NCBI GenBank assembly: GCA_013399015.1
Contig: VWZX01007392.1
Coordinates: 310,001-374,000, forward strand
Direction of reading: 5' to 3'
Source of the DNA: Galbula dea
Taxonomy: Eukaryota > Chordata > Aves > Piciformes > Galbulidae
Length of the DNA: 64,000 nucleotides
In this document: positions 13,701-28,700 of the stretch, one piece after another
Position numbering within the stretch: position 1 is the stretch's first letter
How the letters are laid out: each line of letters begins with the position of its first letter
Program-made: the position numbers and the translations under genes
Notes under the pieces: model-generated
Databases searched by the model: none
The model's input: only the letters and a program-made list of their open reading frames with translations
What the model was told of the DNA's origin: nothing

Positions 13701-16700
13701 AAGACTGGGCTGTCCCATTTCTGGGTTGCGCCTTGGCCATGCATCTGTTTCTCCCATTGCTGGCTTGTGCTGACCGCTGGCACATGGAATAATTTCTGGT
13801 CCTTGGCTGTCCTGTGCTGACATTTGTGGTCCCTGCCATGGATGGGTGCAAAGAGCTGACCACTGGTGGTCCCTACATCCAGCCTGCTGCTGCAGGGACA
13901 TGTGGTGTGACTCCAGTTCAGCTCTTAAAGCTGCAGCAGCTCAGGCATTGCTGTAACCTTCCCCAGTGAATGTGTCAACAAGTACGTGACCATCACCACT
14001 GGACTCAGGTTGTATTGAGAGCATGGGGTCCCTCCAGGTCAGGGATAATGCACATGGGTGGGAGAACATGTGGGAGAAATTCACAGTGCTGGTGGCTGTT
14101 GGAGGACTTCGGTCACTGGATGACCTTTGAAGTGTTGTTTCTGCCTGGTGCTTTTTCCTCACTGGTGGTTGGAGAGCTGCTGGGATAGGTCTTCCTTCCT
14201 GCTGCTGGTGACAAGTGCTGGAAGGCTGCCGTTACTGGGGGGAATCAAAGCCATGTAGTGGAACAACCTCTGCTCTCCTGCTTGCCTCTACATGCCTTAA
14301 CCTGTGCCTCGTATCCCTTTCCAGTTCATCAGCCTGCAGGAGAGCAGCCAGCCTGACCCAGAGGGCCTAGAGGACCAGGCCATCGCACAGCTGTGGCTGC
14401 AGCACAGCCTGCAGTGCCACTGCCTATCAGCTCAGCTAAAACCGCTCCTGGGGAACCGGCAGTACATCAGAAAATTCTATGCAGGTAAGGAGAAATGGGC
14501 CTTTTCCTTCTCCTTAGAAAATATCTAGCTGCTGGCATTTCTAAGCTGTGTGGGAGTGAGGGCAGATAGCAGAATAGGTGATTTGCATGTGAGCAACCAG
14601 TGCTGTCGAACCATGCAAGTGAGAGGAACCCCTCTGAGCAATAGTTTTCTCTCCCCAGACACTGCCTTCCTGCTCAGTGACGCCCATGTCACAGCCATGC
14701 TACAGTGCCTAGAGGCTGTTGAGCAGAACAACCCCAGGCTTCTGGCTCAGATTGACACCTCCATGGTGAGTTGAGACCCCAGCTTTTACATCTGTCTCTC
14801 TCTGGAAGCTGTCTGGCTGCAGTTGCTTGTGCAAGGTCTCATTTAGGGCACATGGAGTTCTTGGACAAGAAGCTGGACTTGGAAGTAATGAAAGGAGCTC
14901 CAAGAGGGGAGGAGAGTGGTGAACTGATCTCTGTGCTGCCTGTGTGAGCCTGGCAGGAGTTGGGGTGGAGGAGATGACTGTGTGGAGCCTGTAGTGGGGC
15001 ACCTTGGTTCTGGCTGGCTTTAATGACTTGAGTATGAGGACCTGAGGACTGGTTCCTTGTAAAAGGCACCTCTGAAGTCCTTTCCAACAGTTGTAGGCTT
15101 CAGGGCCAGCAAGCAGAGCTGCCTGGTCATGATGGACAACCACCCTCTCAGGGGACAAGCAGCACCCCAGGACATCTTGGTGTCCCCCATGCCAGCTGCT
15201 GCCTTCCCAGAGGAGGTGAACAGTGGCTGCTTTCTTTGCACAGAGGTCCCCAGAGGAGAGAAATTAATGAGGCTTTGTTAAATGGGGACTATGTTCTTCC
15301 AGCTGGCCGGCACGTCACTGCCATCCCTGTGCATGTCTGATCCTTCTGCTGGGACAAGAGAAATGTGTGACCACAGCACTGAAGGACATGAGAGCCATCT
15401 GCCTGAGGCTCTGGGCTGCCTGGATCGTTTCACTGAGAGCCTGGTAATTTCCCAACAGAAGCCTGCCATACACTTGCAAACAAAGAGCTGCTTCCCTTCT
15501 GTGCTGCAGCGTTTTTCCCTCTCCATCCTCCTGCCCTGAGGACTGCTGCGTCCTTTGCTATCTGGTGACCAGCACTTGCAGGTCGATTCCTTTCCGTTGC
15601 TGCTTCTTTGACGTCTAGTCCCATAAATGCTGATTTATTAATGATGCCACCTCTCTTCAGCTTACCAGGAAGAGTGATGGTCCACCTCCAGTGACCAAGA
15701 GTCACAGCCTGACAGCCCTTCCTGCATCCCTGTATGTCCCCACTGCGGGCTGCACACAGCAGCGTTGCTTTGGGTCCTTCTCCAGCCTCCACCATCCAGC
15801 CTCCTCCAACCTCTCAGGTAACAAATGTGTGCTGGGAAGCTCAGGATAGACCCAGAAAAGACTGTTTTTTCCTGCTCTTCGTGTTGTGGTGGATGGGTGT
15901 GAGAATATCTCTGCCTGTGATGGGAGGGACATCCCTGGCCTTTCCCATGTTGGGAGGGCATGCTGGTGTGAAGCCACAAGCTTATTGCTGTAGTGCGGTC
16001 TGCTTGTGCTAGGATGTGTGACATAGTCTTGCTGCTTCTGTCCAGACAGGAGACCAGCGAGCTTCTCCATCAGCTCCAGTGCCAACCAGCTCCAGGACTG
16101 CTGCCTATCCAGCCGGTCTTCCTCCTTCAGTGAGGGCAGGTCCCCTCTGGAACAGCCCAGATCTGACACCCACTTCCGTGTTCCCTCACCCAAAGACCCT
16201 TTCTCTCCTGCCAGCGAGATGAGCTTCAGCACCACCAGCCAGAGAGAGGACACTTGGACAGAGAGTCAGGATGATCCGCAGAGCGACATTAACGATGGGC
16301 CAGAGTATCTGGCCATTGGGAACTTAGGGCGCCGGGGCCGGGCATGCAGCAGTGCCAGTACCAACAGCACCAAGAGCAGTAGCTCCAAACTCTTCTCCTC
16401 CAGCAGCTCCCAGAAGCTGGACTCGGTGTCATCTGTAGGAGAGCAGGGGGCAAGCGGAGGTGGGAGCAGAGGCCTGAGCCTGTTGCGCCGGTCTAGCTTC
16501 TCAGAGGGACAGTCATCAGCTCTGCAGGGCATCCTCAAGAAGAGCCACGTACGCTCACACTCTGACACCAATGTGACTACGGGGAAGTTGCACGGTAATG
16601 GGGTAGCTCTTCTGGGATGTAGCTTTTTTTGGTGTGTGGGAGTCTCTGGTACTGGGATGCTGATGCTGCCCACTGCTTTGACTCCATGGATACTGTCAGC

Positions 16701-19700
16701 AAGGGAAACAGTGGGTGAACAGTTGGGAAATTTGATCTGCCCTTAGCTTTCCTCCTCTTCCTCTGCACTGGAGTGATGGGCTGACATCTTGCTTCCCAGA
16801 ATGCCCTGAGCTGGTCTATTATTGGTATTGACAGTTTTTACAAAAAACTTAGAAAATTACAGCAATGCTGTGGCATCCTGCTTCCCCACTGTCCTTGTCT
16901 GGCTGGGGCATGGAACCATGGCAGGGCTCTGGGCTGTGGCTTGGGTTCATCCTACTGGTACAATGTCATACTACTGGTAATGCAGTGGGACATCCTGTGC
17001 TCCTGAGTGGGTCAATGCATGGCAGGGTGGGGGAGTGGGGTATGAGGGGACAACCAGTTTGTGGAAGTCTGCTCCACCAGTGCTGCCTTCAAGGGAGACA
17101 TGGAGGTCCTTGCTGAGTAGTAACCAGTCTGTCTCTGTTTTCTCTCCTTTAATGCTGCCCTCCTCCTCTGTCTGCCCAGGAGGCCTCAGGGATATCACCA
17201 TTATAATAGAAGATCCAGTGGCAGGTTTGGGAGCCAGTATAACAGCCCTTTGTTAGTGATCATTGCATCAAGTTCAGGATTTCCATCAACCCATTAGCGT
17301 CCATTTAGAAAACAAAAAATTTCTTTCTTCCTTGTGTCCCAGCTGGTGCTTTGAAGCATGGTTAGGTTTATGCATGCAACCTGACTGAAGGGGAGCAGTG
17401 GGTCAGACCTAGGAGGGTGCCCAGCTCCCCTGCATGATGTTAAGGAGTGCTGGCCACCAAATTCCTGAGCTGTGTTCCCCAGCCTTCCCTCTACCCCACT
17501 GCCTTGGGAGCCAGGAGAGGTTTTGTCTCACCTTGAGTGAATAAGGGCTGGCAGCTAATCAGGCATGGGTTTGAACATCTTATTTTTCTTTCATTTAGTG
17601 GATCTAAATGAAATTAAGGTCTGGGGAGGTGATTCTGCCTCTCTACTCTGCCCTCGTGAGGCCCCACCTGGAGTACTGTGTCCAGTTCTGGGCTCCTCAG
17701 CATAAAAAAGATGTGGACCTGTTGGAGCAAGTCCAGAGGAGGGCCACAAAGATGATTAAAGGACTGGAGAACCTCCCCTACAAGGATAGGCTGAGAGAGT
17801 TGGGGTTGTTCAGCCTGGAAAAGAGAAGGCTTCGAGGGGATCTCATAGCTGCTTTCCAGTACCTAAAGGGGGACTATAGGATAGAAGGGGAGAGACTTTT
17901 TAGGTGTTCAAATTGTGATAAGACAAGGGGGAATGGTTATAAGCTAAAGGAGNNNNNNNNAGTTGGAAGGGACCTCAAAGATCATCTAGTTCCAACCCCC
18001 CTGCCTGCCAGGGACTCCATCCACTAGATCAGGTTGCCCAGGGCCCCATCAAGCCTTGTCATATGGAAAGGTGTCCTTCCAGTCATCAGTGAAGGACAAA
18101 GAAACAAAAACAGGTAAGAGGTAAGAGAGAGGACTGAAAAAGGAGTGAGTAAGTCTGGCATGTCCCAGACAGCTTTGGTTCTACCCACAGCCAGGACTCC
18201 AAGGTGCTCTTCTGGGATCAAAGTAGGTTTCTCCCCAAGCAGAGGTGCTGAGGTGCTGCCATCCCTTTGCCCCACATGTGTAGAGTCAGCAGCTTAAAAA
18301 ATGGTCTATTTTCTTTTGCATCTGTTGAATAGTGTTACTGGGTTTGTTGAACTCCCATCTGGGTGATGAGGGCTCTGCAGCTGGGAGGTCTCCTTCCTGG
18401 AGGTGGTGGATGTTCAAACAGATGTGTCCAGCCCTGTGTACTACACCAGCAGAGGATGCCAAAGGCTGCCTCACTTTACTCTTCAGCAGTAGGCTCTGCT
18501 GTATGGGGCATCTTCTATGCTGGTGACCACAAGGAGGTTTCTGTGCTGGTTTTTAGCAGACTTAAGGTGGCTGCCTACAGTTGGTACCCTGTCAGGCTTT
18601 AGTGATTAGCTGTGAGAACCTCTCACCATGACAGGTCTCCTTTGTCACCCAGCTTGCGGGGTAATTTGGTTTCAAACCCCATCCTGGTGGCTGCTGCTTT
18701 GTATTCTCTGCAGGGACATGCTGGTGTTGGTGAGCTCAGGAGCCTCCAGCCACATCAGGGTTATGGCAGAAAGCTGGAAGCAAAGAGGAGTAGGAGGCTG
18801 ACAGGATGAAGTTGCCCTTCTGTTGTGCTGGGATATCAGCCAGCACCTGCCCTGTGTTCACACCAGTATGCTCCTGTTCCATTCCAGTAGGAGTGTTTTC
18901 ATTCTCCTTCAGCAGTCCTTTGTCATCCAGCTGCTCTGTCCAGGTGCTCCCTGGGGCTGTGGCTCTCAGTAGAGTGTCAGCCGTTGTTGGTCTCTGGTCA
19001 GGCCAGCTCCTGGCAGTCTCCACTGGCTCAGCCTGGCAGGGAGTTGTACACAGTGTATGCGTGGGTCAGAGCCCTGCCCACAACCCGTGTAGGTCACATT
19101 GAGCACTGGCAGCCCAGACTCCGAGGTACTATGCAGGGAACTTCTAGTTCAGCAAGAGCATGTCCTTCAGATGCCTCCTTCCCCTATTGTCCAGGCTGCT
19201 TTGCAGGGCTGGGAGCCCCACAGATCCCTTGGCTGCTCAAGTTCCCCCTTGTCTGCAGACTGACCTGGGGAATAACTCTTCCCATGAAAGTGCTCCAGCA
19301 GGAAGAAGGGGCTGACAGAGGCACTTGCTGGAGCCCGTGTCTCCCACAGCTCTGCTAGGGTTTAAGGAGAGAGAGGCTTGGGACTCAGCTGCTCCTTGGC
19401 TTTCATGAGCTTCTCTCCCTCCTTCCCCTTCTCCTCTCCTGCCTGAAATTCCCTTCATGTTTTGTCCCCTTCTGGGCTTGTCTTCAGCCATGGCACAGAG
19501 TGGGAGGATGTCCTTCCTTGCTTCATATCTATTTGTGCCTACCTGTGTGATGCTGAGCCCTTTTTATTTCACCCTGTGCAATGGCTGGGTGACTCTTGAG
19601 ATACTGATGTGTGCCTGGTGTCACCTTCCCTTCCAGAGTCCCACAGCGATCCAGGCGGAGGGAAAGGGCCAGTCTCTACTTCCACCCAGAGCAGTGAACT

Positions 19701-22700
19701 GAGCACACCTAGCTCTCTCTACGTGGAGTATGGTGAGTACAGCCAGCCTCAGTGGGGACACTTGTTCCTAGTCAGGCTCCTTCATCAGCAACGGTGGCCT
19801 CACCTTCTAGCGTTTGCTTGTGGGATGCTGGTTAGGCACAGGCAGGGCTTGTTAGCACGGAGATAACAGCAGATCCCTCCCTCATATGTTTGTCTCTTGC
19901 TTTTCTAGACTCTGGACAGTACCTGAGCTCCGGGGAAGGGATGTTCAGAAGACCCTCAGAAGGGCAGTCACTCATTAGCTACCTCTCAGAGCAGGACTTC
20001 GGCAGCTGTGCAGACCTGGAGAAGGTGAGGGAGGCAGCAGCAGCCTGTGTGCATTGGAGGATGTGTCTTACTGGAGGTTCAGTGATAGTTCTCTTCATGG
20101 GGAAGATTATCCCATAGTATTTCCTGCTATAGACCTGTGCACAGAACTTCAAGATTGAGTTCCTCAGTGGTGTCTGGCAGCCAGGATCTGCCCATCCACT
20201 GTATACGCAGTAAGTTCACAACGTTACAGCTCCTCAGAGCCCCTCAGTCATGTGCTGACTCCCCAGAGTGCTTGTTTGACATCCTCTTTGTAGAATGCCT
20301 CTTGTGTTTTGGACTATTCTGAGGCCCAAGAAAGCTTTAGTTTCAAAGAAGAGTCAGGTTTGATGGGGTCAACAGGGATTAAGGTCTTTCTACCATCCTC
20401 CATGAGTAATAAGCTCTTTCCTGTCACAGGTGGGGATCAAGATTTTACCAAATCTTCCTAGTTTCTCCATGGTGCAGCTTTGAATGTTTTTGCCCTTGCC
20501 TTGCAGGAGAATGCCCACTTCAGCATCTCAGAGTCTCTGATTGCTGCCATTGAACTGATGAAATGCAACATGATGAGCCGGCAGCTGGAGGAGGAGGAGG
20601 AAGACAGCGACAAGGAGATCCAGGAGCTTAAACAAAAGATTCGCATTCGGCGCCAGCAGATCCGCACCAGGCACCTGTTCCCTACCTGCCGGGAGATGGG
20701 CTCAGACAGTGGGTGATAATATTTTGGGCTCATCAGCTAGTGGGATGTGGGTCTTCTGTCCTTTGCCTGTGCTTATAGTATCCTATCTTCCTGCCTATTT
20801 GTGGGAAACAATCATATTGCTACCAAGGTGCTGCAGAGATTTGTGAAACTGCTGTTGAAGACCATTAAGGGACAGATACTGTACATTGATAATGCTTGTG
20901 CGCTGCTGGCACTGAGTTATGGAGTGTAATTATGTCTTGAACCCATAGTGTTTTCTGTCCTCAACCTCTCCATCCCTCCCTGCCCTGGCAATACCTGGCT
21001 ATCAGCTTCTCCCTTAGCTGTTAGTGATCCTTCAGGCCATTTCCATTGATGGCCTGGCTTGTGTTGCATTTCTCCCAGGTCTTGTGGCAACAGACAGCGG
21101 GTCCCAGTTCAGCTCCCATGGCTCCATGCGGCTCTCTGACTCCGGCTCTGCAGAGGATGTGGAAGAGTACGAGATCCGAGGTAGGAGGGAAAGGCTGTAT
21201 TGGCTTCTAGCATAGAGACAGACTTCTCCTTGGTGTGCTTGTGTGGAGGTCAGGCCTGCTGAAGAAGAGCATGTCCCTCTGGCCTTCAGGATGGCTTTTT
21301 ACAAACAAATGGCTGAATTCTGAGCATGAGCAGAGCAAACAGTTTCCCTCATGTGGTGGCATGACTTTCCTTTGAAATTCTGTAATCCTCTAGCATTCAG
21401 TGCCTCTGGCTGGTAGGCAGTTTCTGTTTCATTTCCTGGTCCACATTGTGGCTGTCACATCTAGAGAGAGGTGGGAGAGCTGCCATCCTGCTCTCCTCCT
21501 CCACAGGCAGAAAGAGCCATAGCTCTGACTACTTATCTCTTAGGTGGTACTGGTGGGCACTGGCCACAACCTGACCTGTAATACCTGTAGTCTCTGCTCC
21601 TGGCAGCTTGGATGGCTGAGCTTATAGCCTACAGGAGACCTGTCTGAGTCCCTGTGTGTCCCTTTCCTTCAGAGCCTTGCTTATCCTCTGAGGTGGATGA
21701 CTTCTCAGCAGTACCTCCATCTCACTGACTGTAAAAAGAAGATGGAGCAATCCAGTCTCTAGCTATAAACTTCTCATCTCTTGACTGTTGACAGTAAAAA
21801 TCCTCCTTTCAGTCCTTGAGGGCTAGATTTTGGGCTCAGTTTTGAAGCCCACAGAGGGACGTGTGAATTCAGTTCTGAGCTTCTCTCATGCAAGTGCTGC
21901 TCTTGTATTATGCCCTTTCTCTTTGGCCTGGCTGAAGCACTGAAGTCAACTGTTTTGTCATCACCATGTTATACAGATGGTAACGATGGATCTAACCTGA
22001 TTCAAATGTCCAAGAGCGGCCTGTCAGTGTCAATGGCTTCCTTGTTCTCAGGTAGTACCCCGCAGTGCTCCCCTGCGGCACGTGTGCGTGTGTGTGCGAG
22101 GTGTGTGTGTGCATGTGCACACTTCTCAGAAATCTGCCTGACTGGGGAGCTGTGAACAGTATCATCCAGATGCCTCAATGCCACAGTCAGCAAGAAAAGC
22201 CATGTCAGGATGCTATGGCAAGATGGAGCAGAGAAGCAGCAGAGGAGGACTGCTGTGGGCTCCATCCCTTGGGGTGTTTTGCCGTGCAGTATTTTGGATA
22301 TGCCAAAAGTGTGTGCTGTGGAGAAGACCTGGCTTGCCTGGGGTAGGGCTTGGCAAGTCAGTGGCACAGCTTTGTGGATCTGTAGCTGCTGAAGGCTGAG
22401 CCTGGGCTGGATGAGAGCAGAGACTTCTACAGTGTGGAACCAAATCTCCATCCCAAGTGCCTTGGGAAGTGTTTTCCAGCTTGACTTGGCAGAGCTGGTG
22501 TGCCATAGCTCTGACCCGAACCACGGCCAACCCTTTCTGTCCTGCTCAGACTTGACTTGAAGAAGAATCCTTACAGAAAGAGGTCCTGGAGGGAAAAGTA
22601 GTGAGAGCAGACAGGGCACAGGCAGTTTGTTCACCTTGGAGACCCTGAGATCACATGCAGGCGGGTCTTGCTTAGTGCTTATGTTGTTTACAGTACTACT

Positions 22701-25700
22701 AGATAATCCTTCCAGTCTGTTGGCTGTGTTTAAATAACCTTCATGTGCTCCCTGTTTGGTTTAGCAAGGGAACAGCCTATGTGGGCTGCTGCTGATCCCT
22801 CCTGTCAGGTGTTCAGTTCCAGTGTGTTGCTTCTGCTGGTGCTTGGAGCTTCCCCATCAGCCTTCCTGTGTTCTGTGTTTAGATATTTAGTGCAGGGGGG
22901 CTGATCGTGGCCTGAAGCTGACATATGAGGGCTGGGGTGATGTCCTTGGGTTTGGAGCTGTTCATGAACCTCCTGGGGACTATCCCACCTGGTGAAAGCA
23001 TTGACAGCTAACTGAAGGCTTTTGAACAGTGTCTGCATTGAAGTCTGGGAAGCGAGCCATGGCAGGATCCCAGTGCTAGCCTCTGCAGGAGCCTAGTGTC
23101 AACTTTAGCTTCCTCTGTCATCCCTGAGGTGGTGCCAGTGCCTGAGTATGCCAGCTCTGCCTCCCCATAACACGTGGCCCACACTGTGCTGTATGTGCCC
23201 CATTATTTGCTCATGTTCATGGCACCTTCCTGTGCAGAGCTAAAGGCACCAGAGCATGGCAGGTATGTCTGGCTGATGCTCTGTGTGGTTGGGAGGCTGT
23301 ATTTGCCCGAATTCCCTGGTTTTTTTGCAGCTAAAGTCTGTTTGCATTGTGTAGATCTATGTATTCCTTAGCATTAGGATGTTTTCTGTACCTGTTTCTA
23401 GCAATGGATGTCTAACAAGGAGGGTCAAGCATCCTTGCTGGACTCCACTGGTGTGAATCTGTAAATTCACAAACAGGACTGGGACTTGTTCCCCTCACTG
23501 CTAGGGCAGCCTCACTCTTCTTGTGAAGAGTGACAGCCTGGAGAGTGGCACTCTTTGCTCAGCTGGGCTGTGATTCATGTGGCCTCAGCAGGTAGTTGGT
23601 GCCTGGCCAGAATCAGATGTGCTCTGTGCAGCTTTGTGTAGCTGAACTGCTTGGGGTGGAGGAGCAGGGACTCAGAGCTGTGCTTCCCCTAGGCAGGCAC
23701 TGGGCCACTGGGTTAGGGGAGCTGCAAGCCTGTGCTTGAGGTTGATGTGGTCTCTGCAGATCCTGTTCCTAAAGCTCCCCAGAGGTACAAACCAGGAGAC
23801 CTGCTGAATTGAAGGTTGTGGCACTGGCCTCTCTTGTGTCCTGACCTGCAGTACTTTCCTCTTGCATGCCCTCCCTCCCTCTTCTGGGAGTCTGTCTGTA
23901 ATGAAGCAGGGTTTCTGCCTGCTTCTGCCTGCCTTGTACTGTTGGAAGAGTCCTTCCACCATTGAGATGAATTCCGTGTCAGGGTTACCTGTTGGGTTGA
24001 AAGAAAGATGAGTGATGAAGGTACCACTGGGTACTGCCTGGTATCTGAGGCAGGCATTGATGAGGGATGTGGGGCAGTGCAGGGCTGTTAGGGAACTGAT
24101 AGAGAGGTGGAGGGAGCAGGACCCCTGTGTCCTGCACCTTATCCTGTACCAGTCCCTTCTTGGGAGATGGATAGTGGCCTCTGCAGAGGACTGGCCCCAA
24201 TGGCTGCTGACCCACTGTCTGCATGGGTGCTGACATGTTTTTGGAGTGCTGGACTTAGGCTGCCAGCCCTGGCTGTGCAGTTGCTGACAAGCTGTGACAT
24301 GGCCACTGTCTGATCTTAGAGGTTGCAGTCAAGTAGAGAGAAGGGCTCTGCATCCCATTGCTAATCCCTTACAGCATCTATACTGCTTGTAGAGACCTTC
24401 TAAACCTTTTTACTAACTTTGCTGTCCTGCGTTTCTAGCTCCTGCATGGGTACTGTTTCAGGCCATGTCACCTCTAGAACTTAGTTTATGACCTGTACCA
24501 GCAACCACTTGTCTTCCCCAAACCCTAGGCTCACTGTTGTCACATCATACCACCATGTCCTTCCCTTGTAAGTCCAACAGCTAACTGATTAGACTTCACC
24601 TCTCCTTGCTGCTCCATGCCGCTGATACAGTTAATGCTGTAATTCACATGCTTTTGAACAGCTTGATGAGTTTTGAAGTGAAGCTTTAGTTTGAAATGAA
24701 TGTATCACCTTGCCCTACCTCATCAATTCCACCTTTTCTGTTTGTGATTCAGATGCAGATATCAAGAGGAACCCAGACTCCAGCAGGAAGTCCTTTCTCT
24801 CCCCAGAGTCAATGTATGTCTTCAACTTGTGTCGAAGCATTGTGGTACCAATTTCCCCTTCCTGCCCAACACTTCTCTTCCTTGTGCATCAGGTGTTGTT
24901 TTGTACTGGAGTGGGCATCTCTCCCCTCCTTCTTTTCTCCCCTTACTTAGCAGAAGGGCACTGGGTCCTAGTCTTAAATTTGGGGAGCAGCACCTGGGAT
25001 GATCAGAATATTCACATGAGGTAGATATGATATGGACTGGTGTCAGGAGAGGTGCCGATACCTCCTCATAGGGAAGAGGCTGGGGAGAGGACTTGGAGCA
25101 TCTGGACTGGCTGCTGGCTTTTTGACTCCCCTGCCTCCCTCCTCGGCTGGGATGGCCTGTTAGACCACATGGTGCTGCCACCTTGTCTGCTGTGTTAATG
25201 CTCCAAAAGCAAAACCATTTGAGGATGTAGGGACCCCTTTGCTTGTTGGATGAGATACAAAGCTGTATCCATACTTGATGCCTTCTCAAGTAGGTTTGTA
25301 CTGGGGAAGCAGTTACTTCTGTCTTGTCCAAACACTGGGTCTCGCATCTTCTGCAAATAGGTACAGGTTTATTTAAGTTTGTTTTGCTTGCCTTTCTAAA
25401 CAGTTGTTGTTGTGGCATTAGCCAGCTTTGCTTGGGGGCAGCTGCAAAGACAAAAATCAATCACATATATCAGTTGTAAGCGTACATAGCAGCGCAGAAG
25501 TAAGGTACCAAAGTTGGAGGAAGCATCTTCAGCCTGAGCTGGGACCAGCCTCAAGGGCTGTGAGGAGGGCACAACTGTGAGACCTGGTACTAACCACTCT
25601 CTTCACTGTCTAGATCCCACTCCTTCCTCAATTCCAACTCGGCAGAAGCTGTGGCCATGGGCTTGCTGAAGCAATTTGAAGGCATGCAGCTCCCAGCTGC

Positions 25701-28700
25701 CTCTGAATTGGAGTGGCTGGTCCCTGAGCACGATGCTCCCCAGAAGGTAGGGATGTGAATCCCTGGTCACAGATTGCCTTTGATCTTTCCTGAATCCCTG
25801 GCTTCAGCCCACTGCCGAGGGACTTCGCTAGTCCCAGTAATCCCTCTGTGGAGCTGGAGGAGGGGTTTTATCTGGGCTTCAGAGATGGGTGCAGCTAAGC
25901 AGGGCTTTGCCACCACAGTCTCCTACAGCAGGGTGCCAGGATCCCTGAGGACATCCCTTCTCCAGCCCCCATTCAGCTGGAGCAGCAGCTTGGTGCCTGG
26001 CAGTTTTCTGGAGGGCAGCACTTGCAGGTTTCTGGCAAACCAGCCAGGTGCATTGCCTTTGCAGAACCAGGCAAGAATCTGACCTTCTTGCCTGCTTCTC
26101 CCAGCTCCTGCCCATCCCTGACTCTCTACCCATCTCTCCTGATGACGGAGAACATGCTGACATCTACAAGCTGAGGATTCGGGTGCGTGGAAACCTGGAG
26201 TGGGCCCCACCACGACCACAAATCATCTTCAATATTCACCCAGCCCCAACGTAAGGACCTGCACAGCCAAGGGCTCTCTAGGAACCTGCCCTTTCCTAAC
26301 CTTTTCTATCAACACCAAGGTTGATTATTCTCTCCTCACTTGACTGCTGGGGCTTACCTGCTCTGAGCCTGGGAAGTCCATGGTGGTCACCACCGGCAGC
26401 TGGTGCTGTGAGATGGAGCCACTGTCTGTGGTTGGTGTGCACCAGGGCACAACAGGGCTTTTCCCCTTGGATTTGTTGTCCACACTTAAGTGGCAAAATA
26501 TGTGGCCATCTCTGCCATCCAGACCTGTACCAGTACCTGTCCTCTGGTGTTAGGTGCCATCAGGGCTGGACTCATGCATGTTGTCTTGTGTCTCTTGGCA
26601 GGAGGAAAGTGGCCGTGGCCAAGCAGAATTACCGGTGTGCAGGGTGTGGCATACGAACTGATCCTGGTGAGTGCTGGGGCCCTGACCTGTAGCTGGAGGG
26701 TGGAGAAGAACGTGTGAACAAGTGGGAAGACACAAAGTGGGTGGTGGTGGCAGAGCTCAGCACAAGGTCTCTGGGGAAATGGTACACAGCCTTTGCCAGT
26801 TCTGCCTGCACATTGGTGTGCACCATCCACAGAGGAGCTTCCTTCTCCAGAAGATCATGGGGCTGGTGCAGGCAAAGAACAACCCAGCTTGTCCTTTGGA
26901 GGGCATTTCAGATGTTGACTCTTCTACAGCAAAGTCATCTGTTGGGGTCCTAAAGCTCTTAGCGGGTTCTGCAGTAGGTACAGCTGCAGGGCTTTTCAAT
27001 GAACCGTCATTATTTGAATGTGTAGGTAGATGTGGCTGCATGGAGCTGGACTGTAGTCCCAAATGCTTTTGCAGTTGGCAGGGATGCTTGCAAACCCTGA
27101 TGTTAAGCACTCTGGGGCTGGAGAAGGTACTAGCAAGGCAGACTGCCTTGCTTGTTGGAAATGCTGAGCAACACTGGGAGTCCAATATGTGGTTAGGCAG
27201 AGCCTGTGCTTCAACCAACATCCCTGTCTGCCTGGGTTTGGCCAGATTACATCAAGCGGCTGCAGTACTGTGAATACCTGGGGAAGTATTTCTGCCAGTG
27301 CTGCCATGAGAATGCCCAGATGGTCATCCCCAGCCGCATCCTGCGCAAGTGGGACTTCAGCAAGTACTATGTGAGCAACTTCTCCAAAGACCTGCTCAGC
27401 AAGATCTGGAGTGACCCACTCTTCAATGTGCAGGATATCAATCCTGCTCTCTACCGGAAAGTGAAGTCTCTCAACCAAGTGTGGGTAAGACCCATTCCAC
27501 ACCTTCGTGAATAGGGTTTGGGTGAGGTGGGTGTCTGGCAATTGTAAACTGTATGCCAGGGAAGCAGGGGAGAAGCAGGTATTTCGGTTTTTGAGACGTA
27601 AAACCTCAGCCCCATGGTTTCCATTCACCTCCTGTTCTTTGTCCAGTAATGCAGAATTTCAAAAGGAATTTCTGCCTGGTGTCCAGCTGGGCTTTTGTTA
27701 TCTCCTGCAGCATGTGACAATGGTTGTGCTTGCTTTGCCCTGCATGGTGTAAACACTTCAGTAGCAAGATAGCAGCAGTTGTTTCATCAGTGCAGGAAAT
27801 GGGACAGACCTACTTGGACAAGGACTGTGCTGTGTTTACTGATTCCTGTATCCCCCTTTCCTCTCCAGCTGCTGCGAATCCAGCTTTTCCACATGAAGAA
27901 CATGTTTAAGACATGCCGGCTAGCTAAAGAGTGAGTCCCGGGCTGGGAGATGTTGTTTTGCTGTCCTGGATCTGTCCCATGGCAGTTTGCACTGGGGATC
28001 TGTGCAGCCTGTGCAATGAGCAACAGGGGTAGAGGGAAGTGGAGGGGGAGAGAAAGCAGAAGCAGTGGAGAAAGAGAGAGCCTAGTGGAGTTGCTTTGCT
28101 CTGAGCTATGGTTTCTCTGTCCTTGCAGCCTCCTAGACTCCTTTGATGCAGTGCCTGGCCACTTGACTGAGGATTTGCACCTCTACTCTCTCAGCGATCT
28201 CAGTGCCACAAAGAAAGGGGAGCTGGTGCCTCGCCTGACAGAGCTCCTGAAGGCAGGCAGATTGCACGTTGAGAAGTGCATGGTAAGGCCTCCTCACCTG
28301 CCTCTTGCACAGCTTCACACACTTGGGAGCACTACTGGGAGCAGGCTTTGCTGCAAAGTTAACCAGTGGGAATGCATTTGACATACAGGGCAGCCACCAA
28401 ATTAACTGATTGAATGCTAGCTGCTCCTGCCAGCTCCCAGAGCTACTACCCAGCACATATGGGATGTTTGTTACTCCATTTTGACTGTCCCACATCCCTG
28501 ATATGTGTTTAGTCTGACTTGTTATGCTTGATGCTGGGGAAGGGTTGTCCCACATAGTTGGAGCATAGCACCATGTCCTGCTGTCCAGCTCCCCTCTGCC
28601 TCCTGCCCTGCTTGCCAGGGAGATGAGGAGCATTTAGCTGCTTTTTCCTCAACTTTCTCCTTCCAGTTGTGCCAAGCCAAAGGCTTCATCTGCGAGTTCT

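Larger units (their letters stand above)
16595..19636 (+). other. RUBCN: RUBCN intron between the Ser-rich exons, with CR1 debris and assembly gap
   Basis: About 3 kb intron. It contains two CR1 pieces in opposite orientation flanking a run of eight N (17,953-17,960). The rest shows no recognisable gene. Confidence 0.75.
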
